From contig NZ_JOFS01000003.1 of assembly GCF_000719285.1 (NCBI RefSeq), positions 216,081 to 280,080 on the forward strand: a DNA stretch of 64,000 bases, in the 5' to 3' direction. The position numbers were made by a program, and so were the translations under genes. The first letter of the stretch is position 1. Every line of letters begins with the position of its first letter. This DNA is from Streptomyces bicolor (GTDB lineage Bacteria > Actinomycetota > Actinomycetes > Streptomycetales > Streptomycetaceae). This document shows, one piece after another, positions 45,072-53,981 of this stretch. The notes beneath the pieces are model-generated. The model was not told the DNA's origin. It worked only from the letters and a program-made list of their open reading frames with translations, and searched no databases.

Positions 45072-46280
45072 TCAGACCTCGTCGTGCATGTCCGCGGCCT
45101 CGACCTCTTCGCGAGTGACGCCCAGCAGATACAGGACCGTGTCCAGGAACGGCACGTTCACGGCCGTGTGCGCCGCCTCCCGTACCACCGGCTTGGCGTT
45201 GAAGGCGACGCCCAGGCCGGCCGCGTTGAGCATGTCGAGGTCGTTGGCGCCGTCGCCGATCGCCACCGTCTGGGACAGCGGCACACCCGCCTCGGCGGCG
45301 AACCGGCGCAGCAGTCGCGCCTTGCCGGCCCGGTCGACGATCTCGCCGGTGACCTTGCCCGTCAGCTTCCCGTCGACGATCTCCAGCGTGTTCGCCTGGG
45401 CGAAGTCGAGCCCGAGCCGCTCCTTCAGGTCATCGGTGACCTGGGTGAACCCGCCCGAGACCACCCCCACTTGGTAGCCGAGCCGCTTCAGCGTACGGAT
45501 CAGCGTGCGCGCGCCCGGCGTCAGCCGTACCTCGCTGCGCACCTTCTCCACCACCGAGGCGTCCAGACCCTCCAGCAACGCCACGCGCGCGTGCAGCGAC
45601 TGCTCGAAGTCCAGCTCTCCGCGCATCGCGGCCGCCGTCACCTCGGCCACCTTGTCCTCGCAGCCGGCGTGGGCGGCGAAGAGCTCGATCACCTCGTCCT
45701 GGATGAGCGTGGAGTCCACGTCCATGACGACGAGCCGCTGGGCGCGCCGATGCAGACCCGCGGCGACCACGGCGATGTCGACACCCAGTGCCGCCGCGTC
45801 GGTCACCAGGGCGGTGCGCAGGGGCTCGGTCTCCACGCCGGACACCGCGAACTCCACCGCGGTCACGGGGTACTTGGCGAGCCGGAAGATACGGTCGATG
45901 TTGCCGCCGGACTTGGTGATCCTGGCGGCGATCGCGGCGGTCGCCTCGGCGGTGAGCGGGTGCCCGAGCACGGTCACGAGGGACCGTCCGAGCCCACGGG
46001 GCCGGTTGTCACCGCGGCCGGAGATGATCTCCGCCTGCATCTTCATCGACTCCGCCCAGCTGTGGACGGTCGCCCGCAGATCCCCCTCCGAGCCGGCGGG
46101 AGGAGGCGTCACGAGTGCGCACAGCGTGATCCGGCCACGGGTGACGACCTGCTCGATGTCGACCACGTCGACGGAGTAGGCGGCCAGCGTGTCGAAGAGG
46201 CCGGCCGTGATTCCCGGCCTGTCCTTCCCGAAGATCTTGACGAGAAGTGTGGGGATGTCGGAGGTCTGCGAAGCGCTCAT
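45072..46280 (-). CDS. serB: Phosphoserine phosphatase SerB
   Basis: ATG 46280; the longer frame upstream is not family-like. 402 residues. N-terminal tandem ACT regions (LLVKIFGKDRPGITAGLFDTLAAY and RSLVTVLGHPLTAEATAAIAARITKSGGNIDRI). HAD catalysis: VVMDVDSTLIQDE (DxDST, about residue 187), GVVSGGFTQV, and GDGANDLDML with KPVV. It makes serine from phosphoserine. Confidence 0.97.
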   Translation of the reverse strand: MSASQTSDIPTLLVKIFGKDRPGITAGLFDTLAAYSVDVVDIEQVVTRGRITLCALVTPPPAGSEGDLRATVHSWAESMKMQAEIISGRGDNRPRGLGRSLVTVLGHPLTAEATAAIAARITKSGGNIDRIFRLAKYPVTAVEFAVSGVETEPLRTALVTDAAALGVDIAVVAAGLHRRAQRLVVMDVDSTLIQDEVIELFAAHAGCEDKVAEVTAAAMRGELDFEQSLHARVALLEGLDASVVEKVRSEVRLTPGARTLIRTLKRLGYQVGVVSGGFTQVTDDLKERLGLDFAQANTLEIVDGKLTGKVTGEIVDRAGKARLLRRFAAEAGVPLSQTVAIGDGANDLDMLNAAGLGVAFNAKPVVREAAHTAVNVPFLDTVLYLLGVTREEVEAADMHDEV

Positions 46281-46679
46281 GGTGCTTCCACCGTATCCGG
46301 CACTCAGTGCCTGCCGCCGCCGAGGTCCGCCTAGCGGACACGGAACAATGGGTGTCGCTCGGATGGCGCGAGTCTTACATCCGGGCCACGGTCGCACCAG
46401 TGCCTGTGGATCGGCACAGGTGTCCCTGTGAGCTGGGGCACCGACTCGCGCCGGGTGCCTGCGGGGCGTATGGCGGCGCTCCGGGGGGAGGGGCGGGGGG
46501 CTTGCGGCGAGGTGTGCGGGCCCTGCTCGCGGTTCGTGAGTGGCGTTTCGGCTGAGCCTGGGTTGTCGGGTCGCGCCGGACGCCACCGGGATGTGCGGCG
46601 GCTGCGCCCAGGCCGATCACCGCACGGCTTGTCGGCCCGTCCGCAGGTCACGAGGGTCGTTTCGGCTCCCCGGCGCCGA
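46281..46679. other. 399-nt gap without a supported gene
   Basis: Between serB and the upstream streptophobe gene. No convincing gene on either strand. A short hairpin (CCTGTG/CACAGG, 6 bp) is near 46400. On the minus strand GATACGGT just before the serB start contains a TACGGT -10-like box. Confidence 0.5.
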
Positions 46680-48803
46680 TCACGGGCGCCCCTTCGGCTT
46701 CCTCGGGGGCGGGGGAGGAGGCGGCGGTGGCGGTGGCGGAGGTCCTTCGTCCGCTCCGGACGACGGTCGGTTCCCAGGCCGCCGGGGTGGCCGGGGCGAC
46801 CTCGGCGGCGGCTCGATCGGCCGGGCGACGGTGGGTGCGCCGTACACGTCGTCGCCGGTGGCGGGGGGTGGCGGGTCGCTGGCCGGTTCGCTGGGCTGTG
46901 GATCACCAGGCCGCCGCGCATCGGCATGCCCCGACCTCGCGCCGTGTCCCGGCCCGGCGTCGCGGCCCCAGCTCGCGTCACCTCCTGGTCCCGCGACGGG
47001 CCCCGGCCCCGCACGGCCGTCCCAGCCCGCGTCGCGTCCGGACCTCGCATCGGTTCCGCGCGCCTGGTCGGACGACCACGCACCTGCGGAAGGCAGTTCC
47101 GTGCCCGGCGGCCGTGCGTCCTCCGGTTCGCGCAGCTCCTCCGGCACACGCAGGTACGGGTTCGTCGCCGGGTTCGGCGGCCGATAGGGCGTGCCCGGCG
47201 TGTACGGCCCCGACCGGCTGCCGTACGGCAAAGCCCCCGTACCCTCCGTCGCCGTGGCCCCGGCCCCCGCGGCTCCCCCTACTCCCGCTGCACCCGGCCT
47301 CGCATCCCCCGCTGCACCCGGCCTCCCACCGGCCGCCGCACCCGGCCTCGAACCCGCCGCCGCATCCTCCGCCGCCCCCAGAGCCAGCGGCGCCGTCCGC
47401 TGCCCCGCCGCCCCCGTAGCCCAGGCCAGCAGCGCTCCCACCGCACCGGCCACCGCGCCCCAAGCCGCGCCGAGGGCCAGCGCCATGCCGAGGTTTCCCC
47501 GCAACTCCACCCCGGCGCCGAACGCGTCGAAGCCCAGCACCGACAGCGAGGCGTCCACGGACAGTTCCGTCAGCCACGCCAGCAACGGCAGCGTCAACGC
47601 CGTCGCGATCCCGAGCCGCAGCGCACACCGCCCGGCGAAACCGAGGGCCTCTGGACCTCGTACGCCCCCGCCGACTCCGCCCGCGGTGCCGCCCCGCACC
47701 CCCACAGGTGTCCGCACCGCGGCCCAAACCCCCGCCAGCAGCAGCATCACCGCCGCCGCGACCCCCAGCAGCCACACGCGCCCGTCCAGTTCCGCCAGCT
47801 CGCTCAGCGTCACGGACTGATCGGATCCGCTGTTCAGCAGGTCGTCCAGCGGGTCCGGCAGCAGGCTGACCAGGGCTCCCGTCGCCCTGCCGTCGAACGG
47901 GACGAACAGGCCGATCGGGATGCCGAGCCACACGCCGTTCGGAGCGCCGAGCAGGGCCGCGCCCGCGATGCGCCTGGGGTTGGCGTCGCCGATCGCCGCG
48001 TACGCCGCCGCCGTGAGCCCGGCCGCGACCGCGACGAGCAGCACCGTGACGAGGGCGGACACTGCGGGGCGTACGACGCGGTGCACGGCGTCCCAGCCGC
48101 GCGGCAGCGGGGTACGGCGCGAGGCCAGCAGGGCGATCAGCAGGATGCCGGCAGACCAGCCCAGGCCGCCGAGGAGGGTCGGCGCCGTGTCCACCGTGAA
48201 GCCCACCGACCCCTCCGCGTCGATGAGGTCGCCGATCTGGTCGGGCAGTACCCCCCCGATGTCCCCGATGTCACCCACCCCGGGTATCTCGACACCCCCG
48301 CCCCCGCCCGGCAGGTCGTCGAGCCCCAGCGAGCTCCCGTCGATCGTGATGACGTCGTGCCCCGCCCAGGCCAGCCCGCCCAGCGTCGCCACGAACAGCA
48401 CGACCACCGCGCCCGCACGCGCGAGGAGTTCGGTCGGCGCGATCACAACTCCCGCACCGCGCAAGGACCGTAGGAAGAACCACGACAGCAGCACCGCGCC
48501 GACCAGGCTCACACCGAGTGGCGTGATCTCGATGGCGGTCGCCGCCTCCGCGCCCGTCAAACCGAAAGCGGACACGTCACCGGACGGTGTGACGGAACCA
48601 CCCGCCCCAAGGGCCACCACCGCCGCGGTCATCGGCCCCAACGAGCTTGCCCTGTCCGCCTCCAGCAGATGCAGACCCAGCGCCGCCGTGCCCGCCATCC
48701 CGATCAACGCCCAGCTCACGGCGGCGATCGCGGACAACAGGAGGTGCCCCCACGGCAGTCGCGTGCCGTGCCTCGCATTCTCGACGTTCGTGGACGCGCT
48801 CAT
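46680..48803 (-). CDS. Streptophobe-type polytopic membrane protein with Pro-rich tail
   Basis: 707 residues. About 10 membrane helices fill residues 20-490 (LLSAIAAVSWALIGMAGTAALGLHLL, GVSLVGAVLLSWFFLRSL and others). The C-terminal ~220 residues are a cytosolic low-complexity stretch rich in Gly, Pro, Ala and Asp, ending in a run of 13 Pro and RKPKGRP. It matches, from memory, the streptophobe family. No catalytic signature. Function unknown. Confidence 0.8.
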   Translation of the reverse strand: MSASTNVENARHGTRLPWGHLLLSAIAAVSWALIGMAGTAALGLHLLEADRASSLGPMTAAVVALGAGGSVTPSGDVSAFGLTGAEAATAIEITPLGVSLVGAVLLSWFFLRSLRGAGVVIAPTELLARAGAVVVLFVATLGGLAWAGHDVITIDGSSLGLDDLPGGGGGVEIPGVGDIGDIGGVLPDQIGDLIDAEGSVGFTVDTAPTLLGGLGWSAGILLIALLASRRTPLPRGWDAVHRVVRPAVSALVTVLLVAVAAGLTAAAYAAIGDANPRRIAGAALLGAPNGVWLGIPIGLFVPFDGRATGALVSLLPDPLDDLLNSGSDQSVTLSELAELDGRVWLLGVAAAVMLLLAGVWAAVRTPVGVRGGTAGGVGGGVRGPEALGFAGRCALRLGIATALTLPLLAWLTELSVDASLSVLGFDAFGAGVELRGNLGMALALGAAWGAVAGAVGALLAWATGAAGQRTAPLALGAAEDAAAGSRPGAAAGGRPGAAGDARPGAAGVGGAAGAGATATEGTGALPYGSRSGPYTPGTPYRPPNPATNPYLRVPEELREPEDARPPGTELPSAGAWSSDQARGTDARSGRDAGWDGRAGPGPVAGPGGDASWGRDAGPGHGARSGHADARRPGDPQPSEPASDPPPPATGDDVYGAPTVARPIEPPPRSPRPPRRPGNRPSSGADEGPPPPPPPPPPPPPRKPKGRP

Positions 48804-49042
48804 GCAGACCCCCCGATCCGCGGCGCGGCCGGCTCGCCGCGCATGTCCCCCTCGCGTGGATTACCACTCTCCGGGCTGGTTTCAACCCCGTCAACGGAAC
48901 CAGTCGAAGCACGCGCGCGTGGTCTTCATCATGGTCTTCATAAGGCCCGACTTTCAGTCAGGGGGCGGAGCCTGAAATAGTTCCCGACGATGTTCGACAT
49001 CCCTAGACTCCCTGTGTTGGGGGTAACTCGGGGGACTACTCA

Positions 49043-51655
49043 GTGGGGCATGGAGTGCCGGAACTCGTACTGGAATTGAATGGACGGACGTGGACGCTCG
49101 ACCCGTCCAGGTCCTACGCACTCGGACGCGATCCGCAGGGCGACATCGTGTTCGACGACGCCAGGGTGTCCTGGCGGCACGCCACGATCAGCTGGAGCGG
49201 CCGCAGTTGGGTCCTGGAGGATCACGGCAGCACCAACGGCACGTTCGTGCAGGGTCAGCGAATCCATCAGCTGGAGATCGGTCCCGGCTCGTCCGTTCAC
49301 CTGGGCAACGCGACCGACGGACCGCGCCTGAACCTCTCCGGCACCGCGGCCTCCGTCGCCTCTCCGCCGGCCCAGCCGCAGCAACAGCCGTACGCCGCGC
49401 AGGGCGCGCAGGCGGGCTGGGCTCAGCAAACACCGGTTCAGCAGACACCGGTTCAGCAGACACCGGTTCAAAAGACACCGGCCCAGCAAGTCCCGCAGCA
49501 GCAGGTCCCACAGCAGCAAGTCCCGCAGCAGGCACCGCAGCCCGGCTGGCAGCAGCCGCAGCAGGCCGCGGCGCACGTCCCGGCGCAGCACGGCCCCGGT
49601 GGTGGCGCGGGGGCGCCGCCGGTCTACGGCGACCGCAGCCCCACCACGTTCCACCAGTTCTCGATCGGCCGCGTGATGCGCATCGGCCGTGCCCTGGAGA
49701 ACGAGCTGGTTGTCTCCGACCTGCAGGTCTCCCGGCACCACGCCGAGTTCCACTCGACGCCCGACGGCCGTATGGAGATCCGCGACCTCGGCTCCCACAA
49801 CGGCACGTACGTCAACGGCCAGCCGATCGCCAAGGGCGGCTCGGCGATGCTCGGCCCCACCGACATCGTGGGCGTCGGCCACTCCACGTTCCGTATCGTC
49901 GGCGACCGCCTCGAGGAGTTCGTCGACACCGGTGAGGTCTCCTTCTCCGCCCGCCATCTGACCGTCACGGTCGACGGCGGCAAGCAGATCCTCAAGGACG
50001 TCTCGTTCGGCGTCCCGGAGAAGTCGCTGATCGCGGTCATCGGCCCGTCCGGCTCCGGCAAGTCGACCCTGCTCAAGGCGCTCACCGGCTACCGCCCCGC
50101 CAACCAGGGCGACGTCCTCTACGACAACCGGAACCTCTACAAGCAGTTCGCCGAGCTGCGCCAGCGCATCGGTCTGGTCCCGCAGGACGACATCCTGCAC
50201 AAGGAGCTGACCGTCAAGAAGGCCCTCAAGTACGCGGCCAAGCTCCGCTTCCCGGCCGACACCACGGCCAAGGAGCGCGAGGCCCGCATCGACGAGGTGC
50301 TGCGCGAGCTGAAGCTGGACATCCACAAGGAGAAGAAGGTCACCTCCCTCTCCGGCGGCCAGCGCAAGCGCGTCTCGGTGGCCCTCGAGCTGCTGACCAA
50401 GCCGTCGCTGATCTTCCTCGACGAGCCCACCTCAGGCCTCGACCCGGGCATGGACCGGGACGTCATGCAGCTGCTGCGCGGCCTCGCCGACGACGGCCGT
50501 ACGGTCCTCGTCGTCACCCACTCCGTCGCCGAGCTGGCGCTGTGCGACAAGCTCCTGGTGATGGCGCCGGGCGGTGCCGTGGCGTACTTCGGTCCGCCCG
50601 AGGAGGCGCTGAACTTCTTCGGCTACGACACCTGGGCCGACGTCTTCTCCGCCTTCGAGAACTACCGCGACTACGACTGGGCGGGACGCTGGAAGGGCTC
50701 GCAGCACTACCAGATGTACGCCGCGGACATCGACGCGATCGCTCCGCAGTCCGTACAGATGCCCCCGATGCAGGCGATGAAGCCGCCGAAGCCGCAGGGC
50801 TGGATGTCGCAGTTCCTGACGCTGGTGCGCCGCTACGTCTCGGTGATCGCCTCCGACAAGGGCTTCCTGGCCCTGATGGTGATCCTGCCCGCCGTCCTCG
50901 GCGCGGTGAGCCTGCTCATCGACGCGGACAAGGACCTGCTGGTGAACACGGAGGTGAACCCGAAGACCGGCCTGCCCGTACCGAACGGCACGGCCACGAC
51001 CGTCCTGCTGATCCTCGCGGTGGGGGCGTGCTTCGCCGGCGCCGCCAACTCCGTGCGTGAGCTGATCAAGGAACGGGTCATCTACGAGCGGGAGCGCGCG
51101 ACCGGCCTGTCCCGGTCCGCGTACCTGATGTCCAAGGTGTTCGTGCTCGGGTTCATCACCGTGCTGCAGGGCCTGATGGTCGGTGTCATCGGCTTCTCCA
51201 GCCGCGTGATCCCCGACGAGGGCCTGGTCCTCGGCAACCTGACGCTCCTGGAGCTGTCGCTGCCGATCATGGCGCTGGGCTTCTCCTCGATGATGTTCGG
51301 CCTGATCATCTCGGCGCTGGTGAAGACGGCCGAGAAGACGATGCCGCTGCTGGTCATGTTCGCGATCATCCAGGTCGTCTTCACCGGCTGCTTGTTCGCC
51401 CTGCACGGCTCGATCGGCGTCAACCAGTTCTCGTATCTGATGCCGTCGCGCTGGGCGGTGGGCGCCGCGGGCGCCACGCTGGACTTCAACAGGATCAGCC
51501 CGCCCGCCAAGGGCGAGAGCAACGACCCGCTCTGGGAGCACAGCGTCGGCGCCTGGACCATGGACATGCTCGCCCTGATCGCCCTCGGTGTGATCTGCGG
51601 CTTCTTCGTCGCGCGCTTCCTGCGCCGGCACGAGCCCGAGGTCATGCGCAAGTAG
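49043..51655 (+). CDS. Double-FHA ABC transporter (ATPase-permease fusion)
   Basis: 870 residues. FHA1 (about 8-95: YALGRDPQGDIVFDD, LEDHGSTNGTFVQG), a Gln/Pro linker with tandem QQTPV and QQVPQ repeats (about 130-165), FHA2 (about 205-275: IGRALENELVVSDLQVSRHHAEF, LGSHNGTYVNG). The NBD has GPSGSGKST (334-342), LSGGQRKRVSVALELL and LIFLDEPTSGLD. Six C-terminal TM helices (ABC-2 type). It resembles mycobacterial Rv1747, which is controlled by Ser/Thr kinases through its FHA domains. GTG 49043. Confidence 0.95.
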   Translation: MGHGVPELVLELNGRTWTLDPSRSYALGRDPQGDIVFDDARVSWRHATISWSGRSWVLEDHGSTNGTFVQGQRIHQLEIGPGSSVHLGNATDGPRLNLSGTAASVASPPAQPQQQPYAAQGAQAGWAQQTPVQQTPVQQTPVQKTPAQQVPQQQVPQQQVPQQAPQPGWQQPQQAAAHVPAQHGPGGGAGAPPVYGDRSPTTFHQFSIGRVMRIGRALENELVVSDLQVSRHHAEFHSTPDGRMEIRDLGSHNGTYVNGQPIAKGGSAMLGPTDIVGVGHSTFRIVGDRLEEFVDTGEVSFSARHLTVTVDGGKQILKDVSFGVPEKSLIAVIGPSGSGKSTLLKALTGYRPANQGDVLYDNRNLYKQFAELRQRIGLVPQDDILHKELTVKKALKYAAKLRFPADTTAKEREARIDEVLRELKLDIHKEKKVTSLSGGQRKRVSVALELLTKPSLIFLDEPTSGLDPGMDRDVMQLLRGLADDGRTVLVVTHSVAELALCDKLLVMAPGGAVAYFGPPEEALNFFGYDTWADVFSAFENYRDYDWAGRWKGSQHYQMYAADIDAIAPQSVQMPPMQAMKPPKPQGWMSQFLTLVRRYVSVIASDKGFLALMVILPAVLGAVSLLIDADKDLLVNTEVNPKTGLPVPNGTATTVLLILAVGACFAGAANSVRELIKERVIYERERATGLSRSAYLMSKVFVLGFITVLQGLMVGVIGFSSRVIPDEGLVLGNLTLLELSLPIMALGFSSMMFGLIISALVKTAEKTMPLLVMFAIIQVVFTGCLFALHGSIGVNQFSYLMPSRWAVGAAGATLDFNRISPPAKGESNDPLWEHSVGAWTMDMLALIALGVICGFFVARFLRRHEPEVMRK
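49428..49545 (+). repeat. Tandem repeats coding the Gln/Pro linker
   Basis: Four 15-nt units like CAGCAGACACCGGTT are followed by related CAGCAGCAAGTCCCG units. They encode QQTPV/QQVPQ and may vary between strains. Confidence 0.8.
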
Positions 51656-51672
51656 TCAGTCCGTACGACGTC

Positions 51673-51710
51673 CGAAGGGCGGCACCCCGTCAGGAGGGTG
51701 CCGCCCTTCG
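51673..51710. terminator. 15-bp perfect stem-loop
   Basis: CGAAGGGCGGCACCC and GGGTGCCGCCCTTCG flank an 8-nt loop, between the convergent ABC and SLT genes. It probably terminates both. Confidence 0.8.
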
Positions 51711-51746
51711 GCGTATGCGATGGCAGGCTGCCTGGGCCTACCTCAC

Positions 51747-52547
51747 TCAGTACGCGCTGTTGACGTTGTCGATCGAGCCGTACCGGTCGGCCGCGTAGTT
51801 GGCGGCGGCGGTGAGGTTGGCGACCGGGTCGTACTGGCTCCAGGCCGTGCCCGGGACGTGGTAGGCGTCGAAGGTCGGCTTGATGACCTGCAGCAGACCG
51901 ATCGACGGGACGCCGTTCTGGGCGTTGATGTCCCAGTTGTTGATGGCGTTCGGGTTGCCCGAGGACTCCCGCATGGTGTTGCGGTACAGGCCGTCGTAGG
52001 TGCCCGGGATGTTGTGCTTCTTCATGATGTCCAGGGCCTCACGGATCCAGCCGTCGAGGTTGTTGGCGTAGGCCTTGGCGGCGACCGGCTTGACCTGGAC
52101 GCGCTTGGCGGACCGGCTGGCGGCCTCCTTGGCCTCGCGCGCGGCCTCGGCCTTCTTCTTGGCGGCAGCCTCGGCCGCCTTCTTCTTGGTGGCAGCCTCG
52201 TGGGCCCGGTGCTTGGCGGCAGCCTCGGCGGCCCGGTGCTTGGCGGCGGCCACGGCGGCCCGGTGCTTGGCGGCAGCGACGGCGGCCTTGTGCTTGGCCG
52301 ACATCTCCTCGGCCTTCACACCGGCGGACGCGAGCTGGTCGGTGACGCTGCCCTTGACGTCCTTGATCTGCTCACTGCTGTACGCCACCTGGCCCGTGGG
52401 GGCCTCGGCCGTGGTCGCCTGGGCGTTGCCGGGGACGGCGGAGAAGGCGAGGGCGGCGGCGCCGAGGGTGGCGACACCGGCGATCGCGATCTTGTGCCGC
52501 TGGGTCAGCGCACGTATGGGACCGCGGTTCTTGGTGTTCTTGAGCAT
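51747..52547 (-). CDS. Secreted lytic transglycosylase-like protein with Ala/Lys coiled coil
   Basis: 266 residues. Signal peptide about residues 20-43 (ALAFSAVPGNAQA). A coiled-coil stretch (about 75-150) with KHRAA repeats. The C-terminal SLT domain has IREALDIMKKHNIPGTYDGLYRNTMRESSGNPNAINNWDINAQNGVPSIGLLQVIKPTFDAYHVPG, with the catalytic Glu in RESSG. It cleaves peptidoglycan glycan strands. An upstream candidate c-di-AMP riboswitch fits known control of Streptomyces cell-wall lytic genes. Confidence 0.92.
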   Translation of the reverse strand: MLKNTKNRGPIRALTQRHKIAIAGVATLGAAALAFSAVPGNAQATTAEAPTGQVAYSSEQIKDVKGSVTDQLASAGVKAEEMSAKHKAAVAAAKHRAAVAAAKHRAAEAAAKHRAHEAATKKKAAEAAAKKKAEAAREAKEAASRSAKRVQVKPVAAKAYANNLDGWIREALDIMKKHNIPGTYDGLYRNTMRESSGNPNAINNWDINAQNGVPSIGLLQVIKPTFDAYHVPGTAWSQYDPVANLTAAANYAADRYGSIDNVNSAY

Positions 52548-52561
52548 GGCAGATTGACCTC

Positions 52562-52682
52562 TTCGAATAGCGCAGGAGGTCGCTCGCTGTCCGTCGGGGG
52601 ACACGGGTGCTTCCGGCACAAACGCCGCGGGCGGAACCCGCGGCGCTGAGCGACGAGAGCAATTCTTAGCGGCCGCAAAATT
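52562..52682 (-). promoter_or_regulatory. Candidate ydaO-type (c-di-AMP) riboswitch
   Basis: On the minus strand, GTCGCTC (complement of 52648-52654) and GAGCGAC (complement of 52579-52585) close a domain that holds a perfect hairpin CGCCGCGGG/CCCGCGGCG (52623-52645). CACCCGTGTCCCCC and GCGACCTCCTGC lie before the gene, like the ydaO consensus. Part of the 306-nt gap to 52853. Confidence 0.5.
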
Positions 52683-52853
52683 GCGTGGCAAAGGTGTGAC
52701 GTACGATGCTCGATAGTGGAGCCGGGAAGGGCAAATCGGGACAGACGGGACCGTCTGTCCCGCTCAAATAGGACGCATCTACCTACTACGGACTTTCGTA
52801 CGTGACGTGCGCCCTATGCGCGGCCTCACATCGGCCAGGTAACGGTCTCACCA

Positions 52854-53981
52854 TCAGTTGCTGGCGCAATGCTCTGAGTGAGGGTTCTCCGCCGGGAGGA
52901 CGAGGTGCACGTCGCCGAACTCGTGCCAGAGGTAGAGCCCCCGCAGCGCCGCCTCGTAGCCACGGTCGACAGCGGCCCGCCCCGCGACCGCCTCCAGCAT
53001 CAGCAGATGCGAGGCCTCCGGCTCGTGCAGCCCGGTCAGCAGCCCGTCCACCACCCGCACCCCGCGCTCGGGGGTGATGACGAGGTCCGTCCACCCCTCA
53101 CGCGCGCGTACGGCCCCGTCGGCGTCCGCCGCCGACTCCACGGCCCGCACCGCCGTGGTGCCGACCGCGACGACCCTCCCGTTCCCTGCCTTCACCGCGT
53201 TGATCAACCGAGCCGACGCCTCCGGCACCGCGAACCGCTCCGGATACGGCGGCTCATGCGCCTCCGGCGAGGCCACCCCGGTATGCAGTGTGATCGGCGC
53301 GAACTGCACGCCCCGGCTCACCAGATCCGTCACCATCCGCACCGTGAAGGGCCGCGCCGCGCTCGGCATCTCCGCGCTGCCCGCCCCGTCGGCCGACGGC
53401 AGCGCGAACACCGTCTGGTAGACGGACAAGGGCTGGTCCCGCTCCGTATAGGAGTAGCGAATCGGCCGCCCGTGCGCACGCATCAGCCCGAGAACCCCCG
53501 CGCCGCTGCCTTCCGCCCCCTCAGGGCCCTCCTGCTCCCTCCTATGGCTGCCGACGACCCGCGCCCACCACAGCCGCCCGCTCCCCGCGCTCAGCGGCTC
53601 CTCCAGCACCAGCCGCAGCCCACCGGGCAGCCGCACCTCAGTCCCCGCGGGCCCGCCCGCACGCGCGCGTGTGGTGCCCTTCCGGTCGGGATCCCGCAGC
53701 TCGACCGCCCACCGCCCGTCGTCCCCGCACGTCGAGAAGTGCACCACCACGCGCGCGTGCCCGATCCGCCCGTCCACGGCGGCGGCCAGCGTCCGCGACG
53801 TGTTGACGACCAGCAGGTCCCCGGCCCGCAGCAGCCGCGGCAGCTCACCGAACGCGTGGTGCGACACCTCGACGCCGCGCGACACCAGCAGCCGTACGGC
53901 ATCCCGGTCCAGCCCCGGCCCACGCTGCTCGGCCGGCACCCGGGCCGACAACTCCTCCGGCACCCTCACCGCCAGCGTCAT
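52854..53981 (-). CDS. QueA-like tRNA ribosyltransferase-isomerase homologue
   Basis: ATG 53981 overlaps the upstream SDR stop (ATGA). 375 residues. ARVPAEQRGPGLDRDAVRLLV, then GDLLVVNTSRTLAAAVDGR, RPIRYSY and QTVFALPSADGAGSAEMPSAARPFT are QueA motifs (SAM and ribosyl transfer). VTDLVSRGVQFAPITLHTGVASPEAHEPPYPERF fits the conserved core. QueA makes the epoxyqueuosine ring. No other queuosine genes are nearby, so function may be related but different. Confidence 0.88.
   Translation of the reverse strand: MTLAVRVPEELSARVPAEQRGPGLDRDAVRLLVSRGVEVSHHAFGELPRLLRAGDLLVVNTSRTLAAAVDGRIGHARVVVHFSTCGDDGRWAVELRDPDRKGTTRARAGGPAGTEVRLPGGLRLVLEEPLSAGSGRLWWARVVGSHRREQEGPEGAEGSGAGVLGLMRAHGRPIRYSYTERDQPLSVYQTVFALPSADGAGSAEMPSAARPFTVRMVTDLVSRGVQFAPITLHTGVASPEAHEPPYPERFAVPEASARLINAVKAGNGRVVAVGTTAVRAVESAADADGAVRAREGWTDLVITPERGVRVVDGLLTGLHEPEASHLLMLEAVAGRAAVDRGYEAALRGLYLWHEFGDVHLVLPAENPHSEHCASN

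Noticed and set aside
46281..46586. Long N-terminal extension of serB (504-aa frame)
   Set aside because: The ACT domain begins right after ATG 46280; the extension is Pro/Arg-rich non-coding-like sequence.
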